The notes below the pieces were generated by a model. The model saw only the letters and a program-made list of their open reading frames with translations. It had not been told where the DNA came from and searched no databases. This document shows positions 15,628-25,000 of a stretch of DNA of 53,525 nucleotides, piece after piece. Positions within the stretch are counted from its first letter, which is position 1. Every line of letters begins with the position of its first letter. The DNA comes from an uncultured Oscillospiraceae bacterium (GTDB taxonomy: Bacteria; Bacillota; Clostridia; Oscillospirales; Oscillospiraceae): positions 1-53,525 of the forward strand of contig CAAEUZ010000003.1 of the NCBI GenBank assembly GCA_900759385.1. Direction: 5' to 3'. The translations under genes and the position numbers were made by a program.

Positions 15628-16966
15628 GCCTCAAAAGCAGCGTCTGTCCTCCAAGCTCACCGAGCTGCCGAGCGCTGCCGCACACCGTGAGGCGTCGCAG
15701 TACGAGGATGACAACGTCGGCGTCGAGGCTGCGAACCGCGTAACCGAGGCCGTAGAGGATGGTGTACGCTACGCTTCAAAGCTGAGCGCCCGCCCGACGC
15801 GCGAGGTGAAAACCGAGCCGCAGGGTGTTAAGCAACAGCAGAAACGCGGCATCAAGGACGCTTACGCAAAGGCGCGGCGCGGCAAATCTACGACTGCGGC
15901 CACCGCCAAAAGCGCGAAAAAGGCTACGGAGAAGGAACAGAAAACTGAACGATTCATAGTGCGCCACAAAAAGGGCATCGGCATAGCCGTTGCCCTTTTC
16001 CTCGTTGTGGCATTCTTTCTCAACGCGCTCACATCGTGCTCGGTGCTCGTCGAGGGCGGCTTGTCTGGAGTCGGACTAACCACTTACCCAAGCGCGGATG
16101 AAGATTTGCTCGGCGCGGAGGCTGCATATGCCGCGAAGGAGGCAGAGTTGCAGGAGTATTTGGACAATTACGAAGCCACGCACGACTACGACGAGTACAT
16201 CTTCGACCTCGACGAGATCTCGCACGACCCGTATGTGCTGCTATCCCTGCTCACGGCTCTAAAGGGCAGCGAATGGACGCTGGACGACGTGCAATCTGAC
16301 CTCGAAATGCTGTTTGAGCGCCAGTATATCTTGACCGAGGACGTGACGACCGAGACGCGCTACGACGAAAACGGCGCGGCTTACGAGCACACCACCGTGA
16401 CCATTACCCTTGAAAACTTCGACCTCTCGCATCTGCCGGTCTACATCTTGACCGAGGATAAGCTCTCAATGTACTCGCTGTACATGGCCACGCTCGGCAA
16501 CCGGCCCGACCTGTTCCCCGGCTACGCCCCGAGCACGGATGCCGAGACGGACTACGAAATCCCGCCCGAGGCGTTGGAGGACGAGCAGTTCGCGGCGATG
16601 ATGGCCGAGGCCGAGAAATACATCGGCTTCCCGTATGTCTGGGGCGGCAGTTCGCCCGCGACCTCGTTCGACTGCTCCGGCTTCGTGAGCTGGGTAGTGA
16701 ACAACTGCGGCGTCGGCTGGAGCGTTGGGCGTTTAACTGCGCAGGGCTTGTACGACATCTGTACGCCGGTCAGCGAAGCTGAGGCCAAGCCCGGCGACTT
16801 GGTGTTTTTCGAGTACACCTACGAGGGGCCGTGGATTACTCACGTCGGCATTTATGTCGGCGAGGGGTACATGATTCACGCCGGGTCGCCCATCGGTTAT
16901 CTGAAATTCATGGATTCGTACTACAGTGACAATTTTGTAGGCTTCGGGCGGCTTCCCGCCGCCTGA
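15605..16966 (+). CDS. NlpC/P60 (C40) cell-wall hydrolase of the conjugation machine
   Basis: A 453-residue protein. A long basic cytoplasmic N-terminus (about 1-118) is followed by one membrane helix (about 120-143), a central domain (about 170-310), then NlpC/P60 (about 333-453) with catalytic Cys357 in FDCSGF and His413 in THVGIYVG. It cleaves peptidoglycan stem peptides to let the transfer channel through, the job of VirB1-type enzymes. GTG 15605 lies inside the 3' end of the antirepressor gene. The N-terminal basic region is unusually long and Ala/Lys-rich. Confidence 0.9.
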   Translation: MTKKLRSEPQKQRLSSKLTELPSAAAHREASQYEDDNVGVEAANRVTEAVEDGVRYASKLSARPTREVKTEPQGVKQQQKRGIKDAYAKARRGKSTTAATAKSAKKATEKEQKTERFIVRHKKGIGIAVALFLVVAFFLNALTSCSVLVEGGLSGVGLTTYPSADEDLLGAEAAYAAKEAELQEYLDNYEATHDYDEYIFDLDEISHDPYVLLSLLTALKGSEWTLDDVQSDLEMLFERQYILTEDVTTETRYDENGAAYEHTTVTITLENFDLSHLPVYILTEDKLSMYSLYMATLGNRPDLFPGYAPSTDAETDYEIPPEALEDEQFAAMMAEAEKYIGFPYVWGGSSPATSFDCSGFVSWVVNNCGVGWSVGRLTAQGLYDICTPVSEAEAKPGDLVFFEYTYEGPWITHVGIYVGEGYMIHAGSPIGYLKFMDSYYSDNFVGFGRLPAA

Positions 16967-16985
16967 GGCTGGAAAGGAGAACTTA

Positions 16986-17186
16986 TTGGACGCAAGAATA
17001 CCAAAACTGCGCGCCGAGGCCGCGAAGCTGAAAGCGCGCATAGACAATCTCACCGCGCGCTACAACGCCACAATAGATAAAGTGACTGAGCTTGAAAACC
17101 TCGAAATCGTCGGCCTCGTCCGCGCGGAGCACATAAGCATTGAGCAGCTCGCGGCGCTCATTCATGGAGGTGACACCGATGCGTAA
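16986..17186 (+). CDS. DUF4315 small coiled-coil protein
   Basis: A 66-residue protein, almost entirely one coiled coil (IPKLRAEAAKLKARIDNL..., ending LVRAEHISIEQLAALI). This is the DUF4315 pattern, a peptide that in Tn1549-like elements sits between the NlpC/P60 gene and the CD1107-like gene. TTG 16986 has AAAGGAG ten bases upstream. It overlaps the next start by eight bases. Function unknown. Confidence 0.85.
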   Translation: MDARIPKLRAEAAKLKARIDNLTARYNATIDKVTELENLEIVGLVRAEHISIEQLAALIHGGDTDA

Positions 17187-17901
17187 ACTCGCGCCCCTGC
17201 TCTGTGCCGCCGCGCTTACTCTGAGCCTTACCGTCCCCGCGGGTGCGTATTATGCATCCAACGAGAATGGCGCAAACGAGCCGGGAGGCCCCATCACGAG
17301 CGTCAGCGTAACCACGGAGCCGGTTGCCGAACCGACGCTGCCGAGCCTTGGAGGGCTAACGCCCGACGGCAATCTTGCCCTGATTGACGACATTCTTGGC
17401 GGCGCGTACTATTCCAGCGAGGAAGTGGGCGACAGCCAGATGCAGTTCGTGACGGTGGAATCTAAGAACGGCAACACTTTTTATCTCGTAATCGACCACG
17501 CGACCGGTGACGTGTACTTTTTGAACCTTGTGGACGAAGCCGACCTCCTTGCGCTGTTAGAGGACGAGGGCTACGAGGTCGAATGTGACTGCGAAATGCG
17601 CTGCCAGCCGGGAGAGGTCAATACAAACTGCCCGGTGTGCCGCACCGACCTAAACGAGTGCACCGGCGCTGAACCGGAGCCGACGCCAGAGCCAACCAAA
17701 ACGCCCACGACCGAGCCGCAAGAGGACAACGGCAACGGCTTCAACGTCACCGCGCTGCTGCCCATCGCGCTCATCGTAGTCCTCGGCGCGGGCGGCGCGT
17801 ACTACTTCCTAAAGGTGCGCAAGCGCAAGCCCGACACCAGCGGCACCACCGACCTCGACAGCTACGACTTCCCAGAGGACGATGAGGACGAGGTGAAGTA
17901 A
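17179..17901 (+). CDS. CD1107-like surface-anchored element protein (DUF4366-like)
   Basis: A 240-residue protein with a signal peptide (about 1-22), a globular part with FYLVIDHATGDVYFLNLVDE (about 95-120), a Cys cluster (CDCEMRC, CPVC, about 136-155), a Pro/Thr/Glu stalk, a membrane helix (about 192-213) and a charged tail. This is the CD1107/DUF4366 family of C. difficile conjugative transposons, thought to be an envelope component of the transfer machine. ATG 17179 follows GGAGG by about eight bases. It overlaps the genes on both sides. Confidence 0.85.
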   Translation: MRKLAPLLCAAALTLSLTVPAGAYYASNENGANEPGGPITSVSVTTEPVAEPTLPSLGGLTPDGNLALIDDILGGAYYSSEEVGDSQMQFVTVESKNGNTFYLVIDHATGDVYFLNLVDEADLLALLEDEGYEVECDCEMRCQPGEVNTNCPVCRTDLNECTGAEPEPTPEPTKTPTTEPQEDNGNGFNVTALLPIALIVVLGAGGAYYFLKVRKRKPDTSGTTDLDSYDFPEDDEDEVK

Positions 17902-18086
17902 TGCGCTACAGATTCACCAACAGCCCCTTTGAGCGCATGATGACCCGCATCCCGCCCGCGCCTGCACCTGACCCGCCGCCGAAGCCGCCAGAGGGTCACT
18001 TCTGCTACGGCTGCGCGCGGTATGGGTTAGGCTGCGTCAGGCCGTGTTACAGGGATGCGATACAAAACGACAAAACCTTCCGTTGA
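17901..18086 (+). CDS. Small Cys-containing element protein
   Basis: A 61-residue protein starting MRYRFTNSPFERMM, with a Pro-rich middle and a Cys group (CYGCARYG.GCVRPC) that could bind zinc. Its ATG overlaps the preceding TAA (TAATG), so it is the last gene of the secretion operon. I recall similar small proteins after CD1107-like genes in related elements. No function is known. Confidence 0.65.
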   Translation: MRYRFTNSPFERMMTRIPPAPAPDPPPKPPEGHFCYGCARYGLGCVRPCYRDAIQNDKTFR

Positions 18087-18111
18087 CATTATACCGGTAC
18101 GCCGGCATAAT
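18083..18111 (+). promoter_or_regulatory. SigA-type promoter of the Xre regulator
   Basis: TTGACA (18083-18088), 17-base spacer, CATAAT (18106-18111), only 21 bases before the ATG of the Xre gene, with GAGGAGG between. The spacer holds the palindromic tetramers CCGG twice (ACCGGTACGCCGGC), a possible autoregulatory operator. The promoter overlaps the end of the preceding small gene. Confidence 0.75.
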
Positions 18112-18132
18112 GTTCTCGAGGAGGCGAGAAAC

Positions 18133-18699
18133 ATGACGTTGAAAGAACAGATAGCAAACCACAACACAACCATGTACAGGCTCGCCAAGGACAGCGGCGT
18201 CCCATACTCCACCATTAACGATATCTGCACGGGAAAGTCCCGCATAGAAAACGCCAGTGCCGGGACAGTATTCAAGCTTGCAAAGGCTCTTGGAATCACG
18301 GCTGACGAGCTTATTTCACCAAGCTTCGAGCGTCCGGCCTTCGGCATCTTCAAGGGCAACGTGTGCCACGCGCTCAAAGAGCAAGGCGACATACAGTTCA
18401 TCATCCAGACACTTGAAAGCGGAGAGATACGCAAACTGTTCAACAAGGGCTGGTACGAGGAGAGCCTCTATCTGCTCGCCATGCTGGACTATGTGAGCCG
18501 CGAAAACAACGTCCCTGTTTGCAGTGACTATGCGGACATCCGCGCCACGAAGCTGGACAGGACGGTTTACCCGTCGAGCGTACTCATGCTGTCAAAGGTG
18601 CTAAAGAGCGAGGACCCTAAGAAAAAGGCCATGCAGGAGGCCATACCCGAGTTTATGCGATTCAACATAGTGGAGGCTGATGTAAGGAATGTCGTCTGA
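18133..18699 (+). CDS. Xre-family regulator with conserved C-domain
   Basis: A 188-residue protein. The helix-turn-helix spans about residues 8-62 (MYRLAKDSGVPYSTINDI, FKLAKALGITADELI). The C-domain (about 75-188) includes YEESLYLLAMLDYVSRENN, VYPSSVLML and EFMRFNIVEADVRNVV, a pattern seen with this helix-turn-helix in other Firmicutes. ATG 18133 is used with AGGAGGCGAG upstream, and the open frame extends to 18055 without support. It has its own promoter immediately upstream, so it may control itself or the nearby toxin-antitoxin locus. Confidence 0.8.
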   Translation: MTLKEQIANHNTTMYRLAKDSGVPYSTINDICTGKSRIENASAGTVFKLAKALGITADELISPSFERPAFGIFKGNVCHALKEQGDIQFIIQTLESGEIRKLFNKGWYEESLYLLAMLDYVSRENNVPVCSDYADIRATKLDRTVYPSSVLMLSKVLKSEDPKKKAMQEAIPEFMRFNIVEADVRNVV

Positions 18700-18735
18700 C
18701 CCATCTATCATTTTACCGGAAGAAATAATACCCTG

Positions 18736-18775
18736 TTGCATATCTGGCCAAATTATGATAATATAACGCCAGATA
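18736..18775 (+). promoter_or_regulatory. Promoter and operator of the toxin-antitoxin pair
   Basis: TTGCAT (18736-18741), 17 bases, TAATAT (18759-18764). An 8-bp inverted repeat TATCTGGC (18741-18748) / GCCAGATA (18768-18775) brackets the -10 element and ends just before AGGAGG. This layout fits autorepression by the antitoxin or antitoxin-toxin complex, as known for PhD/YefM loci. Confidence 0.65.
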
Positions 18776-18788
18776 GGAGGCTGAGACT

Positions 18789-19058
18789 ATGTTGAATATT
18801 CGCCCGGTTTCCGACCTTCGGAACAAGTTCACGGAGATAGAAGAAACGGTCAAGCGAGGGCAGCCGGTGTACCTCACCAAAAACGGCTATGGCTCCATGG
18901 TCGTGCTGAGCCTTGAGCAGTATTCGGCGCTGACCGAGGATGTTGAGGCTCGGCTCGACGAGGCCGACCGCGCCGCCGTAGAGGATCCGCGCCGATATAC
19001 AGCTGGAGAAGTGTTTGCCCGTGTGAGGAAGCGTATTGATGGAAACGGGAAAGTATAA
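18789..19058 (+). CDS. PhD/YefM-family antitoxin
   Basis: An 89-residue protein with the PhD/YefM N-domain (IRPVSDLRNKFTEIEETV, GQPVYLTKNGYGSMVVLSLEQY) that binds operator DNA, and a charged C-terminal tail that would wrap the toxin. AGGAGG lies eight bases before ATG 18789. Its 3' end overlaps the toxin gene by 20 bases, coupling synthesis. It probably neutralises the ParE-like toxin and represses the shared promoter. Confidence 0.9.
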   Translation: MLNIRPVSDLRNKFTEIEETVKRGQPVYLTKNGYGSMVVLSLEQYSALTEDVEARLDEADRAAVEDPRRYTAGEVFARVRKRIDGNGKV

Positions 19059-19353
19059 GCTGAGCATCCTCCCGCTTTTTGAGGAGGATCTGAACGAGAT
19101 TGTGGACTACATCGCCCTGCGGCTTGAGAATCCTATTGCCGCACGGACACTCGTTGACGATGTTGAGAAGGCGCTCATCGAGCGCACATACTGCGCAGAA
19201 GCCTTTGAGCCGTACCACTCGCTGCGTGAACGCGAGCTGCCGTATTACCGCATCTACGTCCGCAACTACGTCATCTTCTACGTCGTCAAAGGCGACGTAA
19301 TGGAAGTCCGGCGCATACTGTACAGCCGCCGTGATTTAAAAAATTTCATTTAA
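19039..19353 (+). CDS. ParE/RelE-superfamily toxin
   Basis: A 104-residue protein of the ParE/RelE fold: LSILPLFEEDLNEIVDYIALRLENPIAA, then YYRIYVRNYVIFYVV and VRRILYSRRDL. ParE members poison gyrase and RelE members cut ribosome-bound mRNA. The helical N-terminus and IYSRRD-type ending favour ParE, but the target cannot be settled by sight. ATG 19039 lies inside the antitoxin gene. The pair probably stabilises the element. Confidence 0.9.
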   Translation: METGKYKLSILPLFEEDLNEIVDYIALRLENPIAARTLVDDVEKALIERTYCAEAFEPYHSLRERELPYYRIYVRNYVIFYVVKGDVMEVRRILYSRRDLKNFI

Positions 19354-19364
19354 CCAACTACACC

Positions 19365-19391
19365 AAGAGGCCAGCTCTCGCTGGCCTCTTT
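19365..19391 (+). terminator. Terminator after the toxin gene
   Basis: An 11-bp stem AAGAGGCCAGC / GCTGGCCTCTT (19365-19375 with 19380-19390), 4-base loop, then T-rich sequence. It ends the toxin-antitoxin transcript shortly before the topoisomerase gene. Confidence 0.85.
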
Positions 19392-19422
19392 CATTTTACA
19401 GACAAAAGGAGAGAAACATATA

Positions 19423-21468
19423 TTGAAGACTAAAACACTCATCATAACCGAAAAGCCCTCCGTAGCCAGCGCCATATCCGCGGCGTTGGGTGCAAACGTC
19501 CGCGGGGACGGCTGCATACATGGCGGCAACCTCATCATATCGTGGTGCTATGGCCACCTCGTCGAACTTGCTGTGCCTGCTGCTTACGATGAAAAGCTCG
19601 GCAAGTGGCGGCGTGAGGATCTGCCCATCCTGCCGGAACAGTGGAAAACAACCGTCATGCGGGACAAGAGCCAGCAGTTTGAGATTCTGCGTGGCCTGAT
19701 GCAGCGCTCTGACGTTGGCGAAGTGGTCAACGCCTGCGATGCCGGGCGCGAAGGAGAGCTCATCTTCCGTCTGGTCTATGAGAAGTCGGGCTGCACTAAG
19801 CCCGTGAAGCGCCTGTGGCTCAGCTCTATGGAGCCCGACGAGATACGCAAAGCTTATGCAAATATGCGTCCGGGCGCGGAGTACGACAACCTCTACGCCG
19901 CTGCACTGTGCCGTGCAAAGGCAGACTGGCTCGTTGGTATGAATGCCACACGGCTCATGTCGCTTGTGTACCACCGGACCCTCAACGTTGGGCGTGTGGT
20001 GTCTCCCACGCTCTCTATGCTCGTCGAGCGCAAGCAAGAGATTGAGGACTTTACGCCCGAAACTTTCTACACCGTCGCTCTCAACTGCGGCGGTGTTCTG
20101 CTGTCCAGTGAGCGCATAGCAGACAAAGCCGAAGCCGACGCACTTGAAAATGATTGCACCGGCGAAACGCACATAATCCGTGTAGGTCACGAAAAGTGCA
20201 GTAAAAGGGCTCCGGAGCTCTATGACCTGACCACGCTCCAGCGTGAGGCCAACCGCGAGCTGGGCTTTACGGCACAGCAGACTCTGGATTATTTGCAAGC
20301 GCTGTATGAGAAACGCCTCGTTACATATCCGCGCACGGACAGCCGCTATCTTACCGACGGAATGGCGACAAGTGTACCTGAGCTGGTGAGTGTCGCGGCA
20401 AGGCTGCTGGACGCGGATGCACCCGCAAACATTAATGCGGAACAGGTATGCGACAGCTCTCGCGTCACCGACCACCACGCGGTTGTACCGACAGCGAGCG
20501 CCGGGAGCGCCAATCTCGCCGCACTCCCTGATGGCGAGGCGGCGGTGCTGCGGCTTATCTGCCGCCAATTGCTCTGCGCTGTGTCCGAGCCGTTTACCTA
20601 CGCCGAAACCACGATTGAGGCCGAGTGTGGCGGCCATACGTTCAAGGCGCGCGGCAAGACCATCATCGACCTCGGCTGGCGCGCGTACAAGGGCGCGCCT
20701 GAGTGGACGCCGCTGCCTGAACTTACCGAGGGCGAGAATGTGGATATCTCAACCGCTGTTGTCAAGGAGGGCAAAACCACGCCGCCCGCAGCATATACCG
20801 AGGACACGCTGCTTTCGGCCATGGAGAGAGCCGGCGCAAAGGAAACTCCTGCCGACGCTGAACGCCGTGGGCTCGGTACTCCCGCCACGCGCGCGGCGAC
20901 CATTGAGAAGCTCGTGAACGGTGGCTTTGCCGAGCGCGTCAAGGGCAGGCTCGTGCCTACAGATACCGGCGAGTCGCTCGTGACCGTGCTGCCCAATGCC
21001 CTCCGCTCTCCGCTGCTCACAGCCGAGTGGGAGAACCGCCTCAAGCAGATTGAGCGAGGTGAGCTCGACGCAGAAACGTTCCTCGCGGACATCGAGCACA
21101 TGGTCAGCGGCCTTGTCACGGACTATGCGCCCGTGGCTGAGGCGAGCGTACTGTTCCCGACCGGGCGCACCGTCGTAGGAAAATGCCCGCGCTGCGGCGG
21201 TGTAGTGAGTGAGGCAAAGAACGGCTACTTCTGCGAGGAGCTTGACTGCAAGTTCGGCCTGTGGCGGGACAACAAGTTCCTCGCCGCCAAACGTATAAGC
21301 CTCACGCGCCCACTCGCCACCGAGCTGCTCGAAAAAGGCCGCGCACACCTGGACGAGATATACTCCCAGCGCATGGACAAGTATTACCCCGGAGACCTCA
21401 TACTGCATGACGACGGCGAACACGCCAGGTATTTTCTGAGCTTCCGGGGCGGCAAGACCAAGGATTAA
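19423..21468 (+). CDS. DNA topoisomerase III (type IA), element-borne
   Basis: A 681-residue enzyme. The Toprim domain starts LIITEKPSVA, with DAGREGEL at 106-113 binding Mg2+. The active-site Tyr302 is in TYPRTDSRYL. A C-terminal four-Cys motif (CPRCGG, then CEELDC) completes it. It relaxes or decatenates DNA through single-strand passage and in Tn1549-like elements accompanies the relaxase module, probably resolving transferred strands. TTG 19423 with AAAGGAG nine bases before it is the start. The length is normal for element-borne TopB. No promoter was recognised in the short gap after the terminator. Confidence 0.95.
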   Translation: MKTKTLIITEKPSVASAISAALGANVRGDGCIHGGNLIISWCYGHLVELAVPAAYDEKLGKWRREDLPILPEQWKTTVMRDKSQQFEILRGLMQRSDVGEVVNACDAGREGELIFRLVYEKSGCTKPVKRLWLSSMEPDEIRKAYANMRPGAEYDNLYAAALCRAKADWLVGMNATRLMSLVYHRTLNVGRVVSPTLSMLVERKQEIEDFTPETFYTVALNCGGVLLSSERIADKAEADALENDCTGETHIIRVGHEKCSKRAPELYDLTTLQREANRELGFTAQQTLDYLQALYEKRLVTYPRTDSRYLTDGMATSVPELVSVAARLLDADAPANINAEQVCDSSRVTDHHAVVPTASAGSANLAALPDGEAAVLRLICRQLLCAVSEPFTYAETTIEAECGGHTFKARGKTIIDLGWRAYKGAPEWTPLPELTEGENVDISTAVVKEGKTTPPAAYTEDTLLSAMERAGAKETPADAERRGLGTPATRAATIEKLVNGGFAERVKGRLVPTDTGESLVTVLPNALRSPLLTAEWENRLKQIERGELDAETFLADIEHMVSGLVTDYAPVAEASVLFPTGRTVVGKCPRCGGVVSEAKNGYFCEELDCKFGLWRDNKFLAAKRISLTRPLATELLEKGRAHLDEIYSQRMDKYYPGDLILHDDGEHARYFLSFRGGKTKD

Positions 21469-21471
21469 TAG

Positions 21472-21500
21472 TTGCTGCCCGCTGCACCCCATGATACAAT
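21472..21500 (+). promoter_or_regulatory. SigA-type promoter
   Basis: TTGCTG (21472-21477), 17-base spacer, TACAAT (21495-21500), located between the topoisomerase stop and the ribosome site of the next gene. It would start a short transcript ended by the terminator at 22031-22058. Confidence 0.6.
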
Positions 21501-21523
21501 TCATGTGTCTGGAGGGCTCGCCA

Positions 21524-22018
21524 ATGCACAAGCCGTATAAAACATATAAAGAACTGAAGCAAAAGCAGAAGCTGCGCATAGCCAATTTCATGTACCGGGA
21601 AACGCTGAGATTCTATCTTACTCATGGGCACATGCCCGACGCTGATGAAGCAGAATCGCTGTGTGGCGTTATTTACACCAAGGTGCTCGGTGCTGGTTAC
21701 AGGGTGCCGGTGGATGACATACGGCCGTTATTTCTGAAGCGTTTAGAGAAGTACGAGGAAAGGATACTGCGGGACATATCCTCCGGGGTCACGTTGGATA
21801 ACCTTGCCAAGAAGCCCAAAACGCCAAAGGTCGGCAAGAAGCAAGGTAAGCGCAAAAAGAAGAAGCTGCCAGAACCGGAGCTGCCCTGGCGCGACGATTA
21901 CTTCTATTTCATCGCCGGTTACACCTCCGGGGGAGCTCCGTATGGCGTGACGTGGGAGGAAATGGGCTTGCGGCCATGGCAAGATCCGCTTGATGAAGAA
22001 GATACGGAAGATTTTTAA
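21524..22018 (+). CDS. Hypothetical protein with basic linker
   Basis: A 164-residue soluble protein not recognised. The helical N-part (YKELKQKQKLRIANFMYRETLRFYL, residues about 5-35) resembles a small DNA-associated helical domain. A very basic stretch (about 100-118, KTPKVGKKQGKRKKKKL) separates it from an acidic C-part ending DPLDEEDTEDF. ATG 21524 has GGAGGG seven bases upstream. It has its own promoter and terminator, so it is expressed apart from its neighbours. Confidence 0.65.
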   Translation: MHKPYKTYKELKQKQKLRIANFMYRETLRFYLTHGHMPDADEAESLCGVIYTKVLGAGYRVPVDDIRPLFLKRLEKYEERILRDISSGVTLDNLAKKPKTPKVGKKQGKRKKKKLPEPELPWRDDYFYFIAGYTSGGAPYGVTWEEMGLRPWQDPLDEEDTEDF

Positions 22019-22030
22019 TAGATTTGATAA

Positions 22031-22058
22031 AGAAGCGGCCTACGGGCCGCTTCTTTTA
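22031..22058 (+). terminator. Terminator before the helicase gene
   Basis: A 10-bp stem AGAAGCGGCC / GGCCGCTTCT (22031-22040 with 22045-22054) followed by T-rich sequence. It closes the short transcript of the preceding gene. Confidence 0.85.
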
Positions 22059-22084
22059 TTCTACGAGGAAAGGAGGACTAACCT

Positions 22085-25000
22085 ACGCCAGACAAACTAA
22101 CCAGCATCACCGAGCTTGCCCATGATACGCTCACTGGCGTCACAGACGGTTACGAGCCATGGACAGCGTTTCTCGGCACCATGTCCCGCAACTACAAGTA
22201 CAGCTTCGCCGACCAGGTGCTCATCCACGCCCAGCGGCCTGACGCGAGCGCTTGCGCCGGGTACGACGTGTGGACACAGCGTATGGGGCGTTATGTGCGT
22301 CGCGGTGCCAAGGGCATCGGGCTTGTGGATAATACCGGCGATGTGCCACGTTTACGCTACGTTTTCGACGTGTCGGACACGGGCGCACGCCGCAATTCGC
22401 GCCCGTTTGAGCCATGGCAGGTGAACAGTGAGAATACCAACGTCGTTGCCTCTATGCTTGAGCAGCATTTCGGCGTTGAGCCGCGTGTAAGTCTTGCGGA
22501 ACAGCTTGAAGTTGTGGCAGCACAGCTCGCGGACGAATACTGGCTGGACAACAGCGGGGATATACTCGGCATCGTTGACGGATCGTTCCTGGAGGGGTAC
22601 GATGAGTTCACGATAGGCGTCAAGTTCCGCAACGCCGCCATCGTGAGCCTGACGCACTCGCTGCTGACGCGCTGCGGCTTTGAGCCTGAGAATTACCTGA
22701 CGCCAGAGAATTATAAGGACGTCTTTGAGTGGAATACACCCGAGGCCGTAACGGCGCTGGGTACGGCGGTCAGCAGCATCAACCAGACAGTTTTGCGTGA
22801 GATTGAAAGAACTATACGAAGCTACGAAAGGAGCCGTTACAATGACCGAAATAGCCTACAGGACAGTGAACGACGTACAGATTCCGAATCTCAGCCTGCC
22901 AGAGACGGAGCCAATAGGCCGGTACGGGAGGATGCGCCAACGCTATCTCAAGGAACACCGTCCGGTGCTGTGGAACCGCCTCGTGCTGACGGGGACGCTC
23001 TACAAGCACCTGCACGAGATAGAGCAGGCGGCGCAGAGCCGCATCAACCTGATGCTGCCGAAGCTCGCGGAGGCGGCGGGCGCGACGGAGGCGCTGAAAG
23101 CCGCCGACCCGCTGAAGTGGACGGGCCTCATGAACGACTGCAAGGCACAGGCCGAGGAGCTAGTTCTGAACGAGTTAATCTACAACTGAACCTGTTTGAA
23201 GTGGAGGACGCGGACGCGCCCTCCGCTTTTTCATGCCCGCAGGAGGTCATTGACGCTGTACTCCGCGTGGGCGAGAACACGAGCTATCTGCACGAGCGCG
23301 TGGCCGCGGAGTTTGAGAAACAGCGTCCGCTGGACGATATAGCCGCATTTCTGCCGACGTTCTATAGCGGTGGCGTTGGCGTAACCGTGGACGGTGAGCG
23401 TTATGCGGCGTGGATGAACACGGACGGGATACGCATAGCGCGCGGAGACGCGGCTCGCTATGAGCGCGACGTGTACCTTGTGACCTGGGATGCCGCCGCG
23501 CGGCGCATCGACGAGCTGCTGGACGCCGGGCAGTACGCCGGTGAGTGGGAGTTGGAACGCGCTGCCGCGACGGAGCGTGAGCTGCTGGCACAGCAGATAG
23601 TTTACCTCTACCGCGACCTCTCGGACGGACAGGAAAATAACTTTTTCCCCAGCCTTGACGGCATAAAAAGCGGCCTGTTTCCCGATGTTACCGAGCACGT
23701 CGCGGCGATGCTCGCAGACCACGGGCAGTGCGAAACGCTGATTGCCGAGTACCGGGATTTCCTCGCGGCGTACAAGTCCGACCGCAGCGTCCTGCGCTTC
23801 CACTACCACAAGACCGATGAAATACTCGCTTCGCTCGAAAGCCAGCTCCTGCCGAGGGTGCAGTTTCATGCTGACGCAGAGATTATCCCATCGCCCCATC
23901 AGTTCATAACCCAGGACGAGATAGACAAGCTGCTCCGCGACGGCGGCAGCACCTCTGGTGGCAAGTGGCGCATCTTCCGTTACTTCACAGAGGAACATTC
24001 CACCGAGGACAAGGCAGACTTCCTCAAGCGTGAATACGGCATAGGTGGGCGTTCACACGCGCTGTCCGATGCACCCGGCAGCGATGAGAGCCACGACGCC
24101 AAGGGCATGACGCTCAGCAAGGGCGGCTGCGAAAACGTCAGCCTGACATGGCGACAAGTGGCTCGGCGCATCGACGCGCTCATTGCTTCAGACCGCTTTA
24201 TGACAGCTCTCGAGCTTGCCATGTACGACACGCACACGGCAGCTTACGCGCAGTACAACCGCGCAAAGCCCTACCACGACGGCGACATTGTACTCGTCCA
24301 ATATGGTGGAGCATTCTACACCTACGGCGCCGACGCCGAAACCGCCGCACACGCGCTTGGGCAGCGCACCCGTCAGGCCGGCGGCTTGGATTATGTCGAG
24401 ATTATGGAAGAACAGATCGAGCCGGCGCTGGACTCCCTGCGCGCGTACAAGCCCGTGACGCTCAATTATGAGAACGGTACGGAGCTCACGGTGGACTTTC
24501 ATCTTCCCGACGATCTGCGGGAGCAATACGAGCAGAGGCTATATGAAGCGCTCATAGCGAGCGACTACTACGCGGACGCAGTGATGAACTCCGACGAGGA
24601 AAATGCGACGCTGACCGGCGAGCGCGTGCTCCGGGAATATGCCGCAGATTCTGACGACAGGGACTTCCAGCGTACCTACTACGACAACCCAAGACTGCGC
24701 GACGAGCTAAACCGCGCGGCTCTGGACGCCGCGTACCACGACCTGAGCGAGCCGCCTTCCGAGGACGAGCCAGTTATAAGGCCGCGCGACCCGATGGCTC
24801 CCGCATACAACGTCGGAGACTTCGTGTGGATTGAACGTCGCCAGTTTGAAATAACAGATATCTTGGGCGACCATGTAGAGCTGCTGCAAAGTGGTCTGGA
24901 CATCCCCATATACCGTTCTGAGAGCAAGGAATACTTCGAGCAGTACATCAAGCAGGACACGCGCAACAGACAGATTACAGATTTTCTGACCGCTGACCTT

